A stretch of 64,000 bases of DNA from Thiorhodovibrio litoralis (GTDB taxonomy: Bacteria > Pseudomonadota > Gammaproteobacteria > Chromatiales > Chromatiaceae), in the NCBI RefSeq assembly GCF_033954455.1, contig NZ_CP121473.1, positions 4,202,501-4,266,500 on the forward strand, in the 5' to 3' direction. The first letter of the stretch is position 1; each line of letters opens with the position of its first letter. The position numbers were made by a program, and so were the translations under genes. This document shows positions 19,806 through 29,224 of the stretch, one piece after another. The notes beneath the pieces are model-generated. The model searched no databases, was not told the origin of the DNA, and was given only the letters and a program-made list of their open reading frames with translations.

Positions 19806-19997
19806 GGTTTAGTTCCTTAAAAGTAAGGTTAGGACATCAGCATGGACCAGAGTATCCGTGACCATCGACGATCAAGCACAGACGCTCATAAATAGTCGGG
19901 ATCGCGAGGCGAGTCTAACAATCCCGTCCCGCTTGCGGTAGTGCCAAAGCGAGCAAGCATCTGTAACCGCGATGCTGTTCGCAACTCAGCATTGTTG

Positions 19998-20936
19998 TCA
20001 CGCGGCCCGCACTTCAGCCAAGCCAGCGGCGAGATCAGGGTAGCGCAAAATAACCCCGAGCTCCTCGCGCAAGCGCCTGTTGTCGAGCCGCCGCGACTCG
20101 CGCAAATAGGAGAGCATGCCTGGTGAAAGCTGGCCATCGCTTTCTTGCAAATCAATCTGCGGCGGTGGCGGAAGACCAGCGGCCTGTGCCACGCGTAAAA
20201 AGTAATCCGTCATGGTGCTCGGATGCCCGTCACACACGTTATATATCGCACCGGCGGGAGCACGCCCTGCAGCTGCCAGGCAAACGGCGACGAGATCGGC
20301 GGCATGGATGCGATTCGTCCAGGGTGCCTGTTCTGGCTTGACCACTGGCGCGCGCTGGCGGATGCGCTCAAGCGGCAGACGATCGGCCGCGTAAATCCCG
20401 GCAACGCGAAGAATGATGAGGTCAGCCCCGCTCGCCTTGGCCCAAACCTGCAACTGCTGCTCGGCATGGACGCGCCGCTGCGAGCGCGCTGCGCCCGGCC
20501 GCAAAGGCCAGGCCTCATCGACCCATTGCCCCTGGCAATCGCCATAGACGCCAGTGGTGCTAATGTAGATCAGGCGCCGCGGATGTCCGTGATGCGCGAA
20601 ATGCTCAATCAAGCGCGCGGTGCGGGGGTCTTCCTCACCATCCGGTGGTGGAGGGATGAAATGAAACACCAGCGCCCCCTTGGTGGGGAGGGAGTCAAGC
20701 GCTTGCTTATCCAGATCAGCATTCGGATCGAGATCCAGGTCAAGCTGCAACGGCTGGCCTCCCGCCGCTGCGATTGCCGCCAGAGTATCCTTGCATCTCG
20801 CCACACCGATTATGCCCTGGTCTGGCGTTCGTTCACTTTCGCCTATCGCCTGATCAGGTGCGACCAGAGAGCGCAGCAGCCGTTGGCCAACATAACCGCA
20901 ACCGAGAATGATCGTCCGCTCCAAGTTTTCCCCCAC
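19998..20936 (-). CDS. NAD(P)-dependent SDR epimerase/dehydratase (YeeZ-like)
   Basis: A 312-residue extended SDR protein. The N-terminal Rossmann loop is IILGCGYVGQRLL (GxGxxG). IYISTTGVYGD contains the catalytic Ser/Thr and Tyr, although the YxxxK lysine is not obvious after it (YGDCQG). RVAGIYAADRLPLERI and NRIHAADLVAVCLAA are typical of the YeeZ/SDR_a family. The substrate is not predictable. The gene precedes (in transcription order follows) a phosphotransferase and a glycosyltransferase on the same strand, suggesting sugar or lipid-sugar metabolism. Confidence 0.8.
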   Translation of the reverse strand: MGENLERTIILGCGYVGQRLLRSLVAPDQAIGESERTPDQGIIGVARCKDTLAAIAAAGGQPLQLDLDLDPNADLDKQALDSLPTKGALVFHFIPPPPDGEEDPRTARLIEHFAHHGHPRRLIYISTTGVYGDCQGQWVDEAWPLRPGAARSQRRVHAEQQLQVWAKASGADLIILRVAGIYAADRLPLERIRQRAPVVKPEQAPWTNRIHAADLVAVCLAAAGRAPAGAIYNVCDGHPSTMTDYFLRVAQAAGLPPPPQIDLQESDGQLSPGMLSYLRESRRLDNRRLREELGVILRYPDLAAGLAEVRAA

Positions 20937-21031
20937 TCTATCGAGACCACTGGTTAACAGATCGGAGCTGTTGCGCGAAACCCAAGGCGCACCCCGGGTC
21001 TTTTAAGGGTCGGCTAATAAATCTCGGCAGG

Positions 21032-22207
21032 TCAAGGTCGGCTAGCATCAGCATCGAAACAGCGTCCGAGATCGCGCAACTGCTTCTCTTGACGCTCAAT
21101 GTCAGCCACCAGCGCCAGTTGCGCCTTGGCTTTCTCAAGATTCTCGCCGCGATAACGTACCCGAAAGTAGCGATCACCGCGCAGGTGATCGACCAGAAAA
21201 CGGATGCTGAGCTCCAGCGGGATGAGTCGCACCGCGTCGAACAGAAGCTCGATCTCGCTCTTGCGAAGCAGGCCTGGGGCCGCCTCGGCATAACCGCGAA
21301 GGAGCGCTGCGGCAAGGTGTGCATCGAAGCTGACCTGCCCTGGACGACTGCTCTCGCCGGCGGGATTACAGCAGGAGCGCAAACAATCACCGATATCGTG
21401 CAAAATGAGTCCAGGTTGGACCGTATCGAGGTCGATCAGACAAAGAGCCTGGCGTCCCTCGGCATCGAACAGCACATTGTCCCGCTTCGGGTCGCCATGA
21501 ACCAGAGTGTTGTGGATCAGTCCGGCATCGCGCGCGTCACGCAAACACCCCAGCACCGGGTCGCGCGCGCGCACTTGGTCAATGAGTGCATCGAGGCCGG
21601 GGATTGCATCCAGACCAGCCGCCACGGCATCACCGCCAGGGGCAAAATCCGGCGCAGCGGCAAGCGCAGCGTCCAATGCTGATCGATAACCAAGGGTGTC
21701 ATGGGACTGCGGCAGAGTGATGTGAAAATCCGTCACCGCGAGATCAGCGCCAAAACGGTGAAAGACCCCGAGGACGCGGCCAATCGAGGCTGCCTGCGCA
21801 GGGTTTTCCACGCGCGTAAGCGGAACGCCATGCTCAATGCGCTCCATTAACCGCCAGTAATGCCCATCTCGATCCCGCGCACAAAGCGATCCGTTGCCAG
21901 GCTGAAAGAGGCGCGGCAGTCGCGGCGCCGAAAGACCTGATTCCATCGCTGCGTGTTGCAAGCGTGCCAGATTCGCCATGATCAGAGGCGGATTGGGGAA
22001 TACCGCTGAGTTGATTCGCTGAAGAACAAAATGCCCACCGCGGGCCTGCACCGCGAAGGTGGCATTGATCAGCCCGTTCCCAAGCGGATTCACAGCCTGA
22101 ATCTGCTGACACACCGGGAACTGAACCGCCATGTCCTTCGCTAGCGCAAGGGCTGAATCAAGAGCCGACCCGGACTCAGTCCGGCCTGTGACCTGATCCT
22201 CCGTCAT
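21032..22207 (-). CDS. Aminoglycoside-phosphotransferase-fold kinase
   Basis: A 391-residue APH-family small-molecule kinase. The ATP-binding lobe starts LGNGLINATFAVQARGGHFVLQRIN. The catalytic loop is HGDPKRDNVLF (HxDxxxxN) and the metal-binding aspartate lies in LIDLDTVQPGLILHDIGD. This layout is close to sugar kinases of the N-acetylhexosamine kinase/EcdYL type rather than to resistance enzymes. It is flanked by a GT4 glycosyltransferase and an SDR protein on the same strand (gaps of 48 and 95 bases), which fits a role in amino-sugar or glycan metabolism. Exact substrate unknown. Confidence 0.8.
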   Translation of the reverse strand: MTEDQVTGRTESGSALDSALALAKDMAVQFPVCQQIQAVNPLGNGLINATFAVQARGGHFVLQRINSAVFPNPPLIMANLARLQHAAMESGLSAPRLPRLFQPGNGSLCARDRDGHYWRLMERIEHGVPLTRVENPAQAASIGRVLGVFHRFGADLAVTDFHITLPQSHDTLGYRSALDAALAAAPDFAPGGDAVAAGLDAIPGLDALIDQVRARDPVLGCLRDARDAGLIHNTLVHGDPKRDNVLFDAEGRQALCLIDLDTVQPGLILHDIGDCLRSCCNPAGESSRPGQVSFDAHLAAALLRGYAEAAPGLLRKSEIELLFDAVRLIPLELSIRFLVDHLRGDRYFRVRYRGENLEKAKAQLALVADIERQEKQLRDLGRCFDADASRP

Positions 22208-22255
22208 CGCCGCTGCCTCGCAGTGGTGGACAGCTGATGCCTTATCACTGATGCA

Positions 22256-23446
22256 TCAACCAACGGGCACCTCCCCGGCGGATCGAGCGGCATTGCGCGC
22301 TTCAATCACCCGTCCATAGAAGGCGAGCATGCGCCTTGCCATCGCCGGCGCGGACCAGTCCTTCGCGTAAGCGACCGCGCGCTTGCCGAGCGTTGCCCGC
22401 AGTTCGGTGTTTGTGAGCAGCCGCACCACCTGGCGCGCAAAGGCGTCCTCGTCCTCTTCGGCGATCAGGCAACCTTCACCATCGCGCAACACCTCGGCGC
22501 TGCCCATGACGGCCGTTGAAACCACGGGGGTGCCAAGAGCCATGGACTCCAGTAGCACCAGTCCTTGGGTCTCTGTCCGCGACGCGAAAACAAAGACATC
22601 TCCGGCACAATAGCAGTCCTCCAGCGAGCCATCGCGCTGCAGGTAGCCAACAAAGCGAACCTGATCGGTCAAACCCAGTTTCCGCGTCAGTGCCTTGAGC
22701 ATATTTCTTGCCGGCCCCTCGCCCGCAATGGCCAGCAGCGCATCGGGACAGTGCTGTTTGATCCTTGCCATCGCATGCAGCAGAAACTCGACATTTTTCT
22801 CGAATGCGAGACGCCCGACATGCACCAATAACGGCTGCTCGGCTGGAATGCCGTGCTGACGCCGGAACCGACTCCCGTCGCCCTGGCTAAACTGTTGCAG
22901 CTCGATGCCGGTGGGCACAACCTCGGCTTGGGTTTCAATTCCGTAACTGCGCAACACCTTCAGCATCGCCTGCGACGGCACGGCCAGCCCATCGACATCC
23001 CTGCACTGACTGCTCGAGAAGCGCCGCGCGGCATGACGCAGCCAGGCACCCGGAACCAACGGGACATACTTGTCCAGATATTGCTCGAAGAAGGTGTGAT
23101 AGCTCTCGATCACCGGCACACCCAGGCGCCGTGCGAGAGCCAAGCCGGCATAGTGGGCGACGAACGGCGTGTGAACGTGCAGCAGGTCGAAGCCTGCCTG
23201 AATCAGCATGGGCTCATGCGCCCGCAGTCGGCCCCAGCGCAGAATGCGGTCCTCAGGGTCAAACGGCAGATAGCGCGACGGAATGCGAATCACCTCGAAA
23301 GGTTCGCTGCCCTGCGCGCCATAGTCTGGCGCGATCAAGGTCACCTGGTGGCCAGCGGCGGAGAATTCCCGCGCAAAGGTCTGGATGGACGTCGAGACCC
23401 CGTTGATCCGAGGGAAATAGACATCCGAAATCATCAAAACGCGCAT
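22256..23446 (-). CDS. GT4 family glycosyltransferase
   Basis: A retaining GT-B glycosyltransferase of about 396 residues. The start at 23446 gives the standard MRVLMISDVYFPRINGVSTS opening; a longer frame adds 18 residues with no support. The C-terminal nucleotide-sugar domain has LVHVGRLAFEKNVEFLL and the GT4 E-x7-E motif in SRTETQGLVLLESMALG. Family members of this shape add mannose or glucose to lipids or polysaccharides. It is cytoplasmic or membrane-peripheral. It is upstream of the kinase and SDR genes and probably heads their transcript. Confidence 0.87.
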   Translation of the reverse strand: MRVLMISDVYFPRINGVSTSIQTFAREFSAAGHQVTLIAPDYGAQGSEPFEVIRIPSRYLPFDPEDRILRWGRLRAHEPMLIQAGFDLLHVHTPFVAHYAGLALARRLGVPVIESYHTFFEQYLDKYVPLVPGAWLRHAARRFSSSQCRDVDGLAVPSQAMLKVLRSYGIETQAEVVPTGIELQQFSQGDGSRFRRQHGIPAEQPLLVHVGRLAFEKNVEFLLHAMARIKQHCPDALLAIAGEGPARNMLKALTRKLGLTDQVRFVGYLQRDGSLEDCYCAGDVFVFASRTETQGLVLLESMALGTPVVSTAVMGSAEVLRDGEGCLIAEEDEDAFARQVVRLLTNTELRATLGKRAVAYAKDWSAPAMARRMLAFYGRVIEARNAARSAGEVPVG

Positions 23447-23536
23447 GGCCCGGCTCAGACTCCGTCCTAAATCAGAAATGACACCACAATGAATGCTCAA
23501 TTTCCATCATCACCTGCGTCCGCCCCGCGCCAGCCG

Positions 23537-23569
23537 TCGTCATCATTTCGCAACATTTCAGTCATAAAA
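23537..23569 (+). promoter_or_regulatory. Candidate Pho box (three 11-bp direct repeats) before pstS
   Basis: Three consecutive 11-bp units, TCGTCATCATT, TCGCAACATTT and CAGTCATAAAA, match the PhoB direct-repeat pattern CTGTCATAWAT. The first and third match best and the middle one is poor. The array ends about 70 bases before the pstS start, the usual position for phosphate-starvation activation. Confidence 0.5.
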
Positions 23570-23638
23570 TCGCCATCTCCGACCGCCACAATGCCTGCTG
23601 CTTTTGTCAACTGGCTCACGGAGCTCATGGAGTAAATG

Positions 23639-24685
23639 ATGAAAAAGACTCTGATCGCAGCAAGTATTGCAGGTGCAATGGCCGTTTCCTCGCAGGCGAT
23701 GGCGGCGCGCGACTACATCTATATCGTCGGTTCCTCGACGGTCTTTCCCTTCGCGACCGTGGTCGCCGAGACCTTCGGCAAGAAGACCAACTTCAACACC
23801 CCCAAGATCGAGTCCACCGGCTCCGGCGGCGGCATGAAGCTGTTCTGCGAGGGCGTGGGAGTCGAGCATCCGGATATCACCAATGCCTCGCGCCGCATGA
23901 AGGTCTCTGAGTTCGAGAAGTGCCAGGAAAATGGCGTCGCGGACATCACCGAGGTAGTCATTGGCTATGACGGCATCGCCATTGCCAACGCCAAGAGCGC
24001 CCCTGAGTTTGATCTGACCCTGCGCGATATCTACCTGGCGCTGGCAAAGGACGTTCCGAACCCCGAGAACGAAGAAGAGTTGATCGCCAACCCTTACAAG
24101 ACCTGGAAGGACGTCAACCCTGATCTGCCCGATGTCGAGATCGAAGTGCTGGGTCCGCCGCCAACGTCTGGCACCCGCGATGCCTTCGCCGAACTGGCAA
24201 TGGAAGGTGGCTGCAAGACCTTCGACTCCATCAAGGCGATGAAGAAGGAAGACAAGAAAAAGTACAAGGCGGTCTGCCATGGCATCCGTGAAGACGGCGC
24301 CTATGTCGAGGCCGGCGAGAATGACAACCTGATCGTGCAGAAGCTCGAAAAGAATCCAGACGCACTGGGCGTCTTCGGCTTTAGCTTCCTGGATCAGAAC
24401 GCCGACAAGGTCAAAGGTGCCAAGATTGACGGCATCGAGCCGACCTTCGACACCATCTCCGATGGCAGCTACCCGGTCTCGCGCTCGCTCTACTTTTATG
24501 TCAAGAACGCCCATGTTGGGACCATTCCTGGCATTGAGGAGTACGTGACCGAGTTCACCAGCGACACCGCCTGGAGCGAGGACGGTTACCTGGCGGACAA
24601 GGGTCTGATTCCGCTACACGATGACATGCGCGGCGAGATGGCCAAGAACGCCCAGAGCCTGACGCCCATGTCGAGCCCGGAATAA
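23639..24685 (+). CDS. pstS: Phosphate ABC transporter substrate-binding protein
   Basis: The periplasmic phosphate-binding protein of the Pst system, 348 residues from ATG 23639 (GGAG six bases upstream; an in-frame ATG three bases earlier is too close). Signal peptide: KKTLIAASIAGAMAVSSQAMA. Phosphate-contact segments are visible: VGSSTVFPFATVVAE, STGSGGGMKLFCEG, ITNASRRMK and PPTSGTRDAFAELAM. It also contains an acidic PNPENEEEL insertion and KKEDKKK. First gene of pstSCAB, preceded by a candidate Pho box. Confidence 0.96.
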   Translation: MKKTLIAASIAGAMAVSSQAMAARDYIYIVGSSTVFPFATVVAETFGKKTNFNTPKIESTGSGGGMKLFCEGVGVEHPDITNASRRMKVSEFEKCQENGVADITEVVIGYDGIAIANAKSAPEFDLTLRDIYLALAKDVPNPENEEELIANPYKTWKDVNPDLPDVEIEVLGPPPTSGTRDAFAELAMEGGCKTFDSIKAMKKEDKKKYKAVCHGIREDGAYVEAGENDNLIVQKLEKNPDALGVFGFSFLDQNADKVKGAKIDGIEPTFDTISDGSYPVSRSLYFYVKNAHVGTIPGIEEYVTEFTSDTAWSEDGYLADKGLIPLHDDMRGEMAKNAQSLTPMSSPE

Positions 24686-24744
24686 GGGCTGCCCGAGCGG
24701 ATGCAGTCCCGGAGTCGGTTGAAGAATCTTCGCCAGGCCCGGGA

Positions 24745-24821
24745 GCTGAGCACGAAAACCCTTTCGCGCTCAGCATCCGCAGTTGATTGACACCGGCGCG
24801 GCCGGCGACCCCAAGGTCGCC
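24745..24821 (+). other. Two intercistronic hairpins between pstS and pstC
   Basis: Hairpin 1 (24745-24774): GCTGAGC pairs with GCTCAGC, and after one mismatch CGAAA pairs with TTTCG around a 4-nt loop. Hairpin 2 (24804-24821): GGCGACC pairs with GGTCGCC around CCAA. Neither is followed directly by a T run, so they look like mRNA-stabilising or processing stems rather than full terminators. That could leave pstS more abundant than the permease genes. Confidence 0.55.
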
Positions 24822-24856
24822 AGTCGCGTCCTTATTTTTAGCCGCACCCAACAGCC

Positions 24857-26248
24857 ATGACCCTGCCCCTGCTTCTACTGCTGATCCTCGTCGCCATGGC
24901 GCTGGCCTATCACCTGGTGCGCAAACAGGCCATTCAGAGAGTCGGGGGCGTCAGCGGCATCAAGCAGCTCCATTCCCTGCCGGCCTACTATGGCTATTAC
25001 GCGGCGTTCTGGGTCGGCATCCCGGCGCTGTTGATTCTGCTGGCCTGGTTCGGCTTGCAGGATCGCATCATCACCGCGCTGATGATCGACCATCTGCCAG
25101 ACTCCATCACCGCTGGACAGTCGAGCGGTCAGATCAGCTTGATTATCAACGACATCAAGAACCTGGCTACCGGGAACATTACCTCCGGCACCATCACCGA
25201 GGACATCCAGGCTGCCGCCGATCACTACGCGCGCCTGCAGGGCATCGCGAAAATGTCGCTCTGGGTGCTGATCCTGGCTGCCGCGCTGGCCGGCATGTCC
25301 CTGGCCTGGCGCCGCGCCAAGCCGGATTTCCGCGCCCGCAATCGGGTCGAGAATGCCGTGCTGGTGGTCATGATCGTATTCTCGTCCATCGCCATCATCA
25401 CCACCCTTGGCATCGTGCTCTCGGTGCTTTTTGAGTCCATTCTGTTTTTCCAGGAAATCCCCTGGACGCAATTTTTCTTTGGCACCGAGTGGAGCCCGCA
25501 GATCGCACTGCGCGCCGATCAGGTTGGCGCATCCGGGGCCTTTGGTGCCATTCCACTATTCACTGGCACCCTGCTGATTTCCGCCATTGCCATGCTGGTC
25601 GCCGTGCCAATCGGCCTGTTCTCGGCCATTTACCTGTCGGAATACGCCGCCCCCGCCGTGCGCGGCATCGCCAAGCCGCTGCTCGAAATTCTGGCTGGCA
25701 TCCCGACCGTGGTCTATGGCTTTTTTGCGGCGCTCACGGTGGCGCCCTACATCCGTGAACTGGGCGAAAGCATGGGGCTGAACGTTGCCTCAGAAAGCGC
25801 CCTGGCCGCTGGATTGGTCATGGGCATCATGATCATCCCCTTTGTGTCATCGCTTTCTGATGACGTAATCAACGCCGTGCCCCAGTCGATGCGCGACGGC
25901 TCCCACGCGCTGGGCGCGACCCAGTCCGAGACCATCCGCCGGGTCATTTTCCCCGCCGCCCTGCCCGGCATTGTCGGCGGCGTTCTGCTGGCCGTTTCCC
26001 GCGCCATCGGTGAGACCATGATTGTGGTCATGGCCGCCGGCCTGGCGGCCAACCTGACGGCCAATCCGCTCGACAGCGTCACCACGGTCACGGTGCAGAT
26101 TGTCACCCTGCTGACAGGTGATCAGGAATTCGACAGCGCCAAAACCCTGGCCGCCTTTGCTCTAGGACTGACGCTCTTCGTGGTCACCCTGGCGCTCAAT
26201 GTCATCGCCCTCCATATCGTGCGCAAATATCGCGAGCAGTATGAATAA
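24857..26248 (+). CDS. pstC: Phosphate ABC transporter permease PstC
   Basis: A 463-residue inner-membrane permease, longer than E. coli PstC because of an extra N-terminal membrane region (LPLLLLLILVAMALAYHLV and AFWVGIPALLILLAWF) and a soluble loop (about 70-130). The conserved core carries FFFGTEWSP, ISAIAMLVAVPIGLFSAIYLSEYA, the EILAGIPTVVYGFFA segment and the EAA-type coupling loop (DGSHALGATQSETIRRVIFPAALPGI). It forms the translocation channel with PstA. Its last codons overlap the pstA start by 8 bases. Confidence 0.95.
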   Translation: MTLPLLLLLILVAMALAYHLVRKQAIQRVGGVSGIKQLHSLPAYYGYYAAFWVGIPALLILLAWFGLQDRIITALMIDHLPDSITAGQSSGQISLIINDIKNLATGNITSGTITEDIQAAADHYARLQGIAKMSLWVLILAAALAGMSLAWRRAKPDFRARNRVENAVLVVMIVFSSIAIITTLGIVLSVLFESILFFQEIPWTQFFFGTEWSPQIALRADQVGASGAFGAIPLFTGTLLISAIAMLVAVPIGLFSAIYLSEYAAPAVRGIAKPLLEILAGIPTVVYGFFAALTVAPYIRELGESMGLNVASESALAAGLVMGIMIIPFVSSLSDDVINAVPQSMRDGSHALGATQSETIRRVIFPAALPGIVGGVLLAVSRAIGETMIVVMAAGLAANLTANPLDSVTTVTVQIVTLLTGDQEFDSAKTLAAFALGLTLFVVTLALNVIALHIVRKYREQYE

Positions 26249-27947
26249 TCCATCTTCCAGACCGGATGCCGGAAACGGCCCCGCTGCGCCTCGGCCCATC
26301 GACATTGTCAATGCGAGCCTCAAGCGACGCTATGCCGCCGAGCGACGATTTCGGGTCATGGGTGCCATAGCCGTCGCACTTGGGTTGCTGTTCGTTGCCA
26401 TTCTCTTTGCCAGCATCATCGGCAATGGCTACACGGCCTTCCAGCAAACCTACGTCGAGCTGCCGGTGTCGTTCGACGCCGAGGCCATCGATCCCGATGG
26501 TCTGATCCGCGCTGGCAAACTGACTCCGAATGAGATCAACAAAGCGCTGATTCGAGTCAATTTCCTCAAAATCGCGCGGGATGCGCTAACCGCCACATTC
26601 CCCGAGGTAAAGGGCCGCTCGGCCAAGCGCAAACTCTACGGCCTGTTGAGCCCCGGCGTGCCGCAGCAGTTGCGCGAGATGATCACCCGCCATCCCCAAT
26701 GGATCGGCGAAGAACGCAAGGTCTGGCTGATCGCCAATGATGACCTGGATATGTTGATGAAAGGCCGCTCGACGCCGATCAAGCACCTGCAAACCAGCGG
26801 TCGTGCGACTGTCACCGCTGACGCTGACATGAGCGAGCTACAAATCACCTCCGACGGGTCTGACTTCAGCATCGTGCTGGATGCCCTGCACGCCCAATCG
26901 CTCGACAAGGGCGCCAAGACCGAACAACACCTCGCCGATTCGGAACCATCCCTAGCCGATACCGCGGGAAGTCGCGAGACGCTCGACGCCGAGATGCCCA
27001 GCTATCTGGTCGCCATTAATGGCGGGCTGGTGAAGGTCGAATCCATTAGCGACCGCGAAGTGACCGGCAAGATTCTGCGCCCCTTGACCAGCGAAGCGCC
27101 TTCCGCGCCCGGCACCTGGGAGCTGCTCGAACTCACCAACCCGCAAGGCGCGCGCCGGTTGAAAGATCAGGAAATCGCCTGGGCGCTGTCGCTGAAAGAT
27201 GCCGGCGCGCTGAAAAAGCGCTTCAACAGCCTGTTCTTCACCCAGGGCTCCTCGCGCGAACCCGAACTGGCCGGCATTGGCGGCGCCTTTATGGGCTCGC
27301 TCTTCACTCTGACGCTGACCCTGCTGTTCTCCTTCCCCATCGCCGTCGGCACCGCGATTTATCTGGAAGAATTCGCGCCCAAGAACCGCTGGACCGACCT
27401 GATCGAAATCAACATCAATAACCTGGCAGCTGTGCCATCCATTGTTTTTGGCCTGCTTGGGCTGGCAGTCTTCATCAATTTCTTCGGCGTGCCGCGCTCC
27501 ACGCCGCTGGTCGCCGCCATGGTGCTAACGCTCATGACCCTGCCGACCATTATCATCGCCAGCCGCGCGGCGCTGAAATCCGTGCCGCCGTCCATCCGCG
27601 AAGCCGCGCTGGGCGTGGGTGCCTCGCCGCTGCAAACGCAGTTCCATCATGTGCTGCCGCTCGCCATGCCTGGCATGCTGACCGGCACCATCATCGGCAT
27701 GGCTCAGGCGCTCGGCGAGACAGCCCCGCTGCTGATGATTGGCATGATCGCCTTCATCGTCGACATTCCCGGCGGCTTCACCGACCCATCCACGGTGCTG
27801 CCAGTGCAGATTTTCCTCTGGGCCGACAGCCCCGAGCGCGGCTTTGTCGAGCGCACCTCGGCAGCCATCATGGTGCTACTGGGTTTTTTGATCATGATGA
27901 ATCTGCTCGCGGTGCTGTTGCGACGTCGCTTTGAGCGGCGTTGGTAA
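26241..27947 (+). CDS. pstA: Phosphate ABC transporter permease PstA, long form
   Basis: A 568-residue permease starting at ATG 26241 inside the pstC end (TATGAATAA), so translation is probably coupled. After one N-terminal span (VMGAIAVALGLLFVAILFASI) there is a soluble, probably periplasmic, region of about 280 residues, as in long PstA proteins with a DUF3333-type domain. The canonical permease core follows: FSFPIAVGTAIYLEEFAP, NNLAAVPSIVFGLLGLAVF, and the coupling loop REAALGVGASPLQTQFHHVLPLAMPGML. It pairs with PstC and is driven by PstB. Confidence 0.95.
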   Translation: MNNPSSRPDAGNGPAAPRPIDIVNASLKRRYAAERRFRVMGAIAVALGLLFVAILFASIIGNGYTAFQQTYVELPVSFDAEAIDPDGLIRAGKLTPNEINKALIRVNFLKIARDALTATFPEVKGRSAKRKLYGLLSPGVPQQLREMITRHPQWIGEERKVWLIANDDLDMLMKGRSTPIKHLQTSGRATVTADADMSELQITSDGSDFSIVLDALHAQSLDKGAKTEQHLADSEPSLADTAGSRETLDAEMPSYLVAINGGLVKVESISDREVTGKILRPLTSEAPSAPGTWELLELTNPQGARRLKDQEIAWALSLKDAGALKKRFNSLFFTQGSSREPELAGIGGAFMGSLFTLTLTLLFSFPIAVGTAIYLEEFAPKNRWTDLIEININNLAAVPSIVFGLLGLAVFINFFGVPRSTPLVAAMVLTLMTLPTIIIASRAALKSVPPSIREAALGVGASPLQTQFHHVLPLAMPGMLTGTIIGMAQALGETAPLLMIGMIAFIVDIPGGFTDPSTVLPVQIFLWADSPERGFVERTSAAIMVLLGFLIMMNLLAVLLRRRFERRW

Positions 27948-28143
27948 CGGGCGCAGCATACCGGACGTCCATGATCCCGGCCTTCCCAGAGTATGAAAAC
28001 GGCTGTTTCATGGTAGACACAACCACCATGATTGAACCTTTAACGAGACCAAAACTCACGGATTGCCTCAATCCTCCGATCCACCACGGGCGATACCCCT
28101 TATCCACCTCCCTTGGCAATGCGCAAGGCAAGGATACTCACTG

Positions 28144-29124
28144 ATGAGTGATAATCCTCCCAGGAAAATGCCAAGCGATGTTTCCGAGGCGATCATGGAT
28201 AATGCGCCGAAAGAGCATGACTCGAGAGAGTTCGCGATGAATACCTCCGCAGCCGCGGCCATTCAGGCCTCCGACTTTCCACGGCAAGACACCAAAGCCT
28301 CCGCGGCCCCCGTCAGCCGTGATGCAAGTCACGCCTTTTCCGAGACCCTCGGCGACATCAGCTGCCCCAGCCCGCGCATGCAATGCCGCGGTGTCGACGT
28401 CTGGTATGCCGACAAACAGGCCATTAACAACGTCAGCCTCGACATCGGCCGCAACGAAGTCGTCGCAATGATTGGCCCCTCCGGCTGCGGAAAATCCACC
28501 TTTCTGCGTTGTCTCAATCGCATGAATGACAGCATCCCCATTGCCCGGGTGACGGGTTCGATTAAAATCGACGGGCAGGAAATCCTCGCCAAGCACATCG
28601 ATGTGGTCCCTCTACGCGCGCGGGTCGGCATGGTGTTCCAAAAGCCCAACCCCTTCCCCAAGTCCATCTACGAGAACATTGCCTATGGGCCGCGCATTCA
28701 TGGTCTGACCAATCACCGCGCCGAGCTCGACGAACTTGTTGAAACCAGCCTGCGCAAGGCCGGCTTGTGGGAGGAGGTCAAGGATCGCCTCGACCAACCC
28801 GGCACGGGGCTCTCAGGTGGTCAGCAACAGCGCCTGTGCATCGCCCGCACCATCGCCGTCTCGCCCGAAGTCATACTGATGGACGAACCCTGCTCGGCAC
28901 TCGATCCCATTGCCACCGCGAAGGTCGAGGAACTGATCGACGAGCTGCGCGCCAATTACAGCATCGCCATCGTCACCCACTCCATGCAGCAGGCCGCGCG
29001 CGTCTCCCAGCGCACGGCGTACTTTCATCTCGGCGATCTAATCGAAGTCGGCACCACCGAGCAGATATTCAACCAGCCCCAGCACCGACTGACAGAGGAC
29101 TACATCACCGGCCGCTTTGGTTAG
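28144..29124 (+). CDS. pstB: Phosphate ABC transporter ATPase PstB
   Basis: A 326-residue ATPase, about 60 longer than usual because of a polar N-terminal extension before [19 protein letters not shown]. Walker A is GPSGCGKST, the ABC signature [14 protein letters not shown], Walker [13 protein letters not shown], and the switch histidine lies in [13 protein letters not shown]. It powers PstCA on the cytoplasmic face and usually takes part in PhoR/PhoU signalling. The ATG at 28144 has an AGGA-like site upstream; a downstream in-frame ATG (MNTSAAAA) is an alternative. No phoU follows in this window. It lies 196 bases after pstA. Confidence 0.95.
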   Translation: MSDNPPRKMPSDVSEAIMDNAPKEHDSREFAMNTSAAAAIQASDFPRQDTKASAAPVSRDASHAFSETLGDISCPSPRMQCRGVDVWYADKQAINNVSLDIGRNEVVAMIGPSGCGKSTFLRCLNRMNDSIPIARVTGSIKIDGQEILAKHIDVVPLRARVGMVFQKPNPFPKSIYENIAYGPRIHGLTNHRAELDELVETSLRKAGLWEEVKDRLDQPGTGLSGGQQQRLCIARTIAVSPEVILMDEPCSALDPIATAKVEELIDELRANYSIAIVTHSMQQAARVSQRTAYFHLGDLIEVGTTEQIFNQPQHRLTEDYITGRFG

Positions 29125-29152
29125 AGGCTTTCCCGACCCGCTTATGGGCAAG

Positions 29153-29198
29153 GGCGTCTGGGAATAAGGGCGACGGGACAAGCGGCGACTGGACAAGT
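29153..29198. repeat. 15-16-bp tandem repeat downstream of pstB
   Basis: Two close 15-bp units, ggcgacgggacaagc (29169-29183) and ggcgactggacaagt (29184-29198), preceded by a degenerate 16-bp unit (29153-29168). They occupy the gap between pstB and the DUF423 gene. Confidence 0.6.
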
Positions 29199-29224
29199 GA
29201 CAGCGTTGCACGGATCATTCCCCC

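Noticed and set aside
23558-24514. 318-codon minus-strand frame opposite pstS
   Set aside because: pstS has signal peptide and phosphate-binding motifs; the antisense frame has none.
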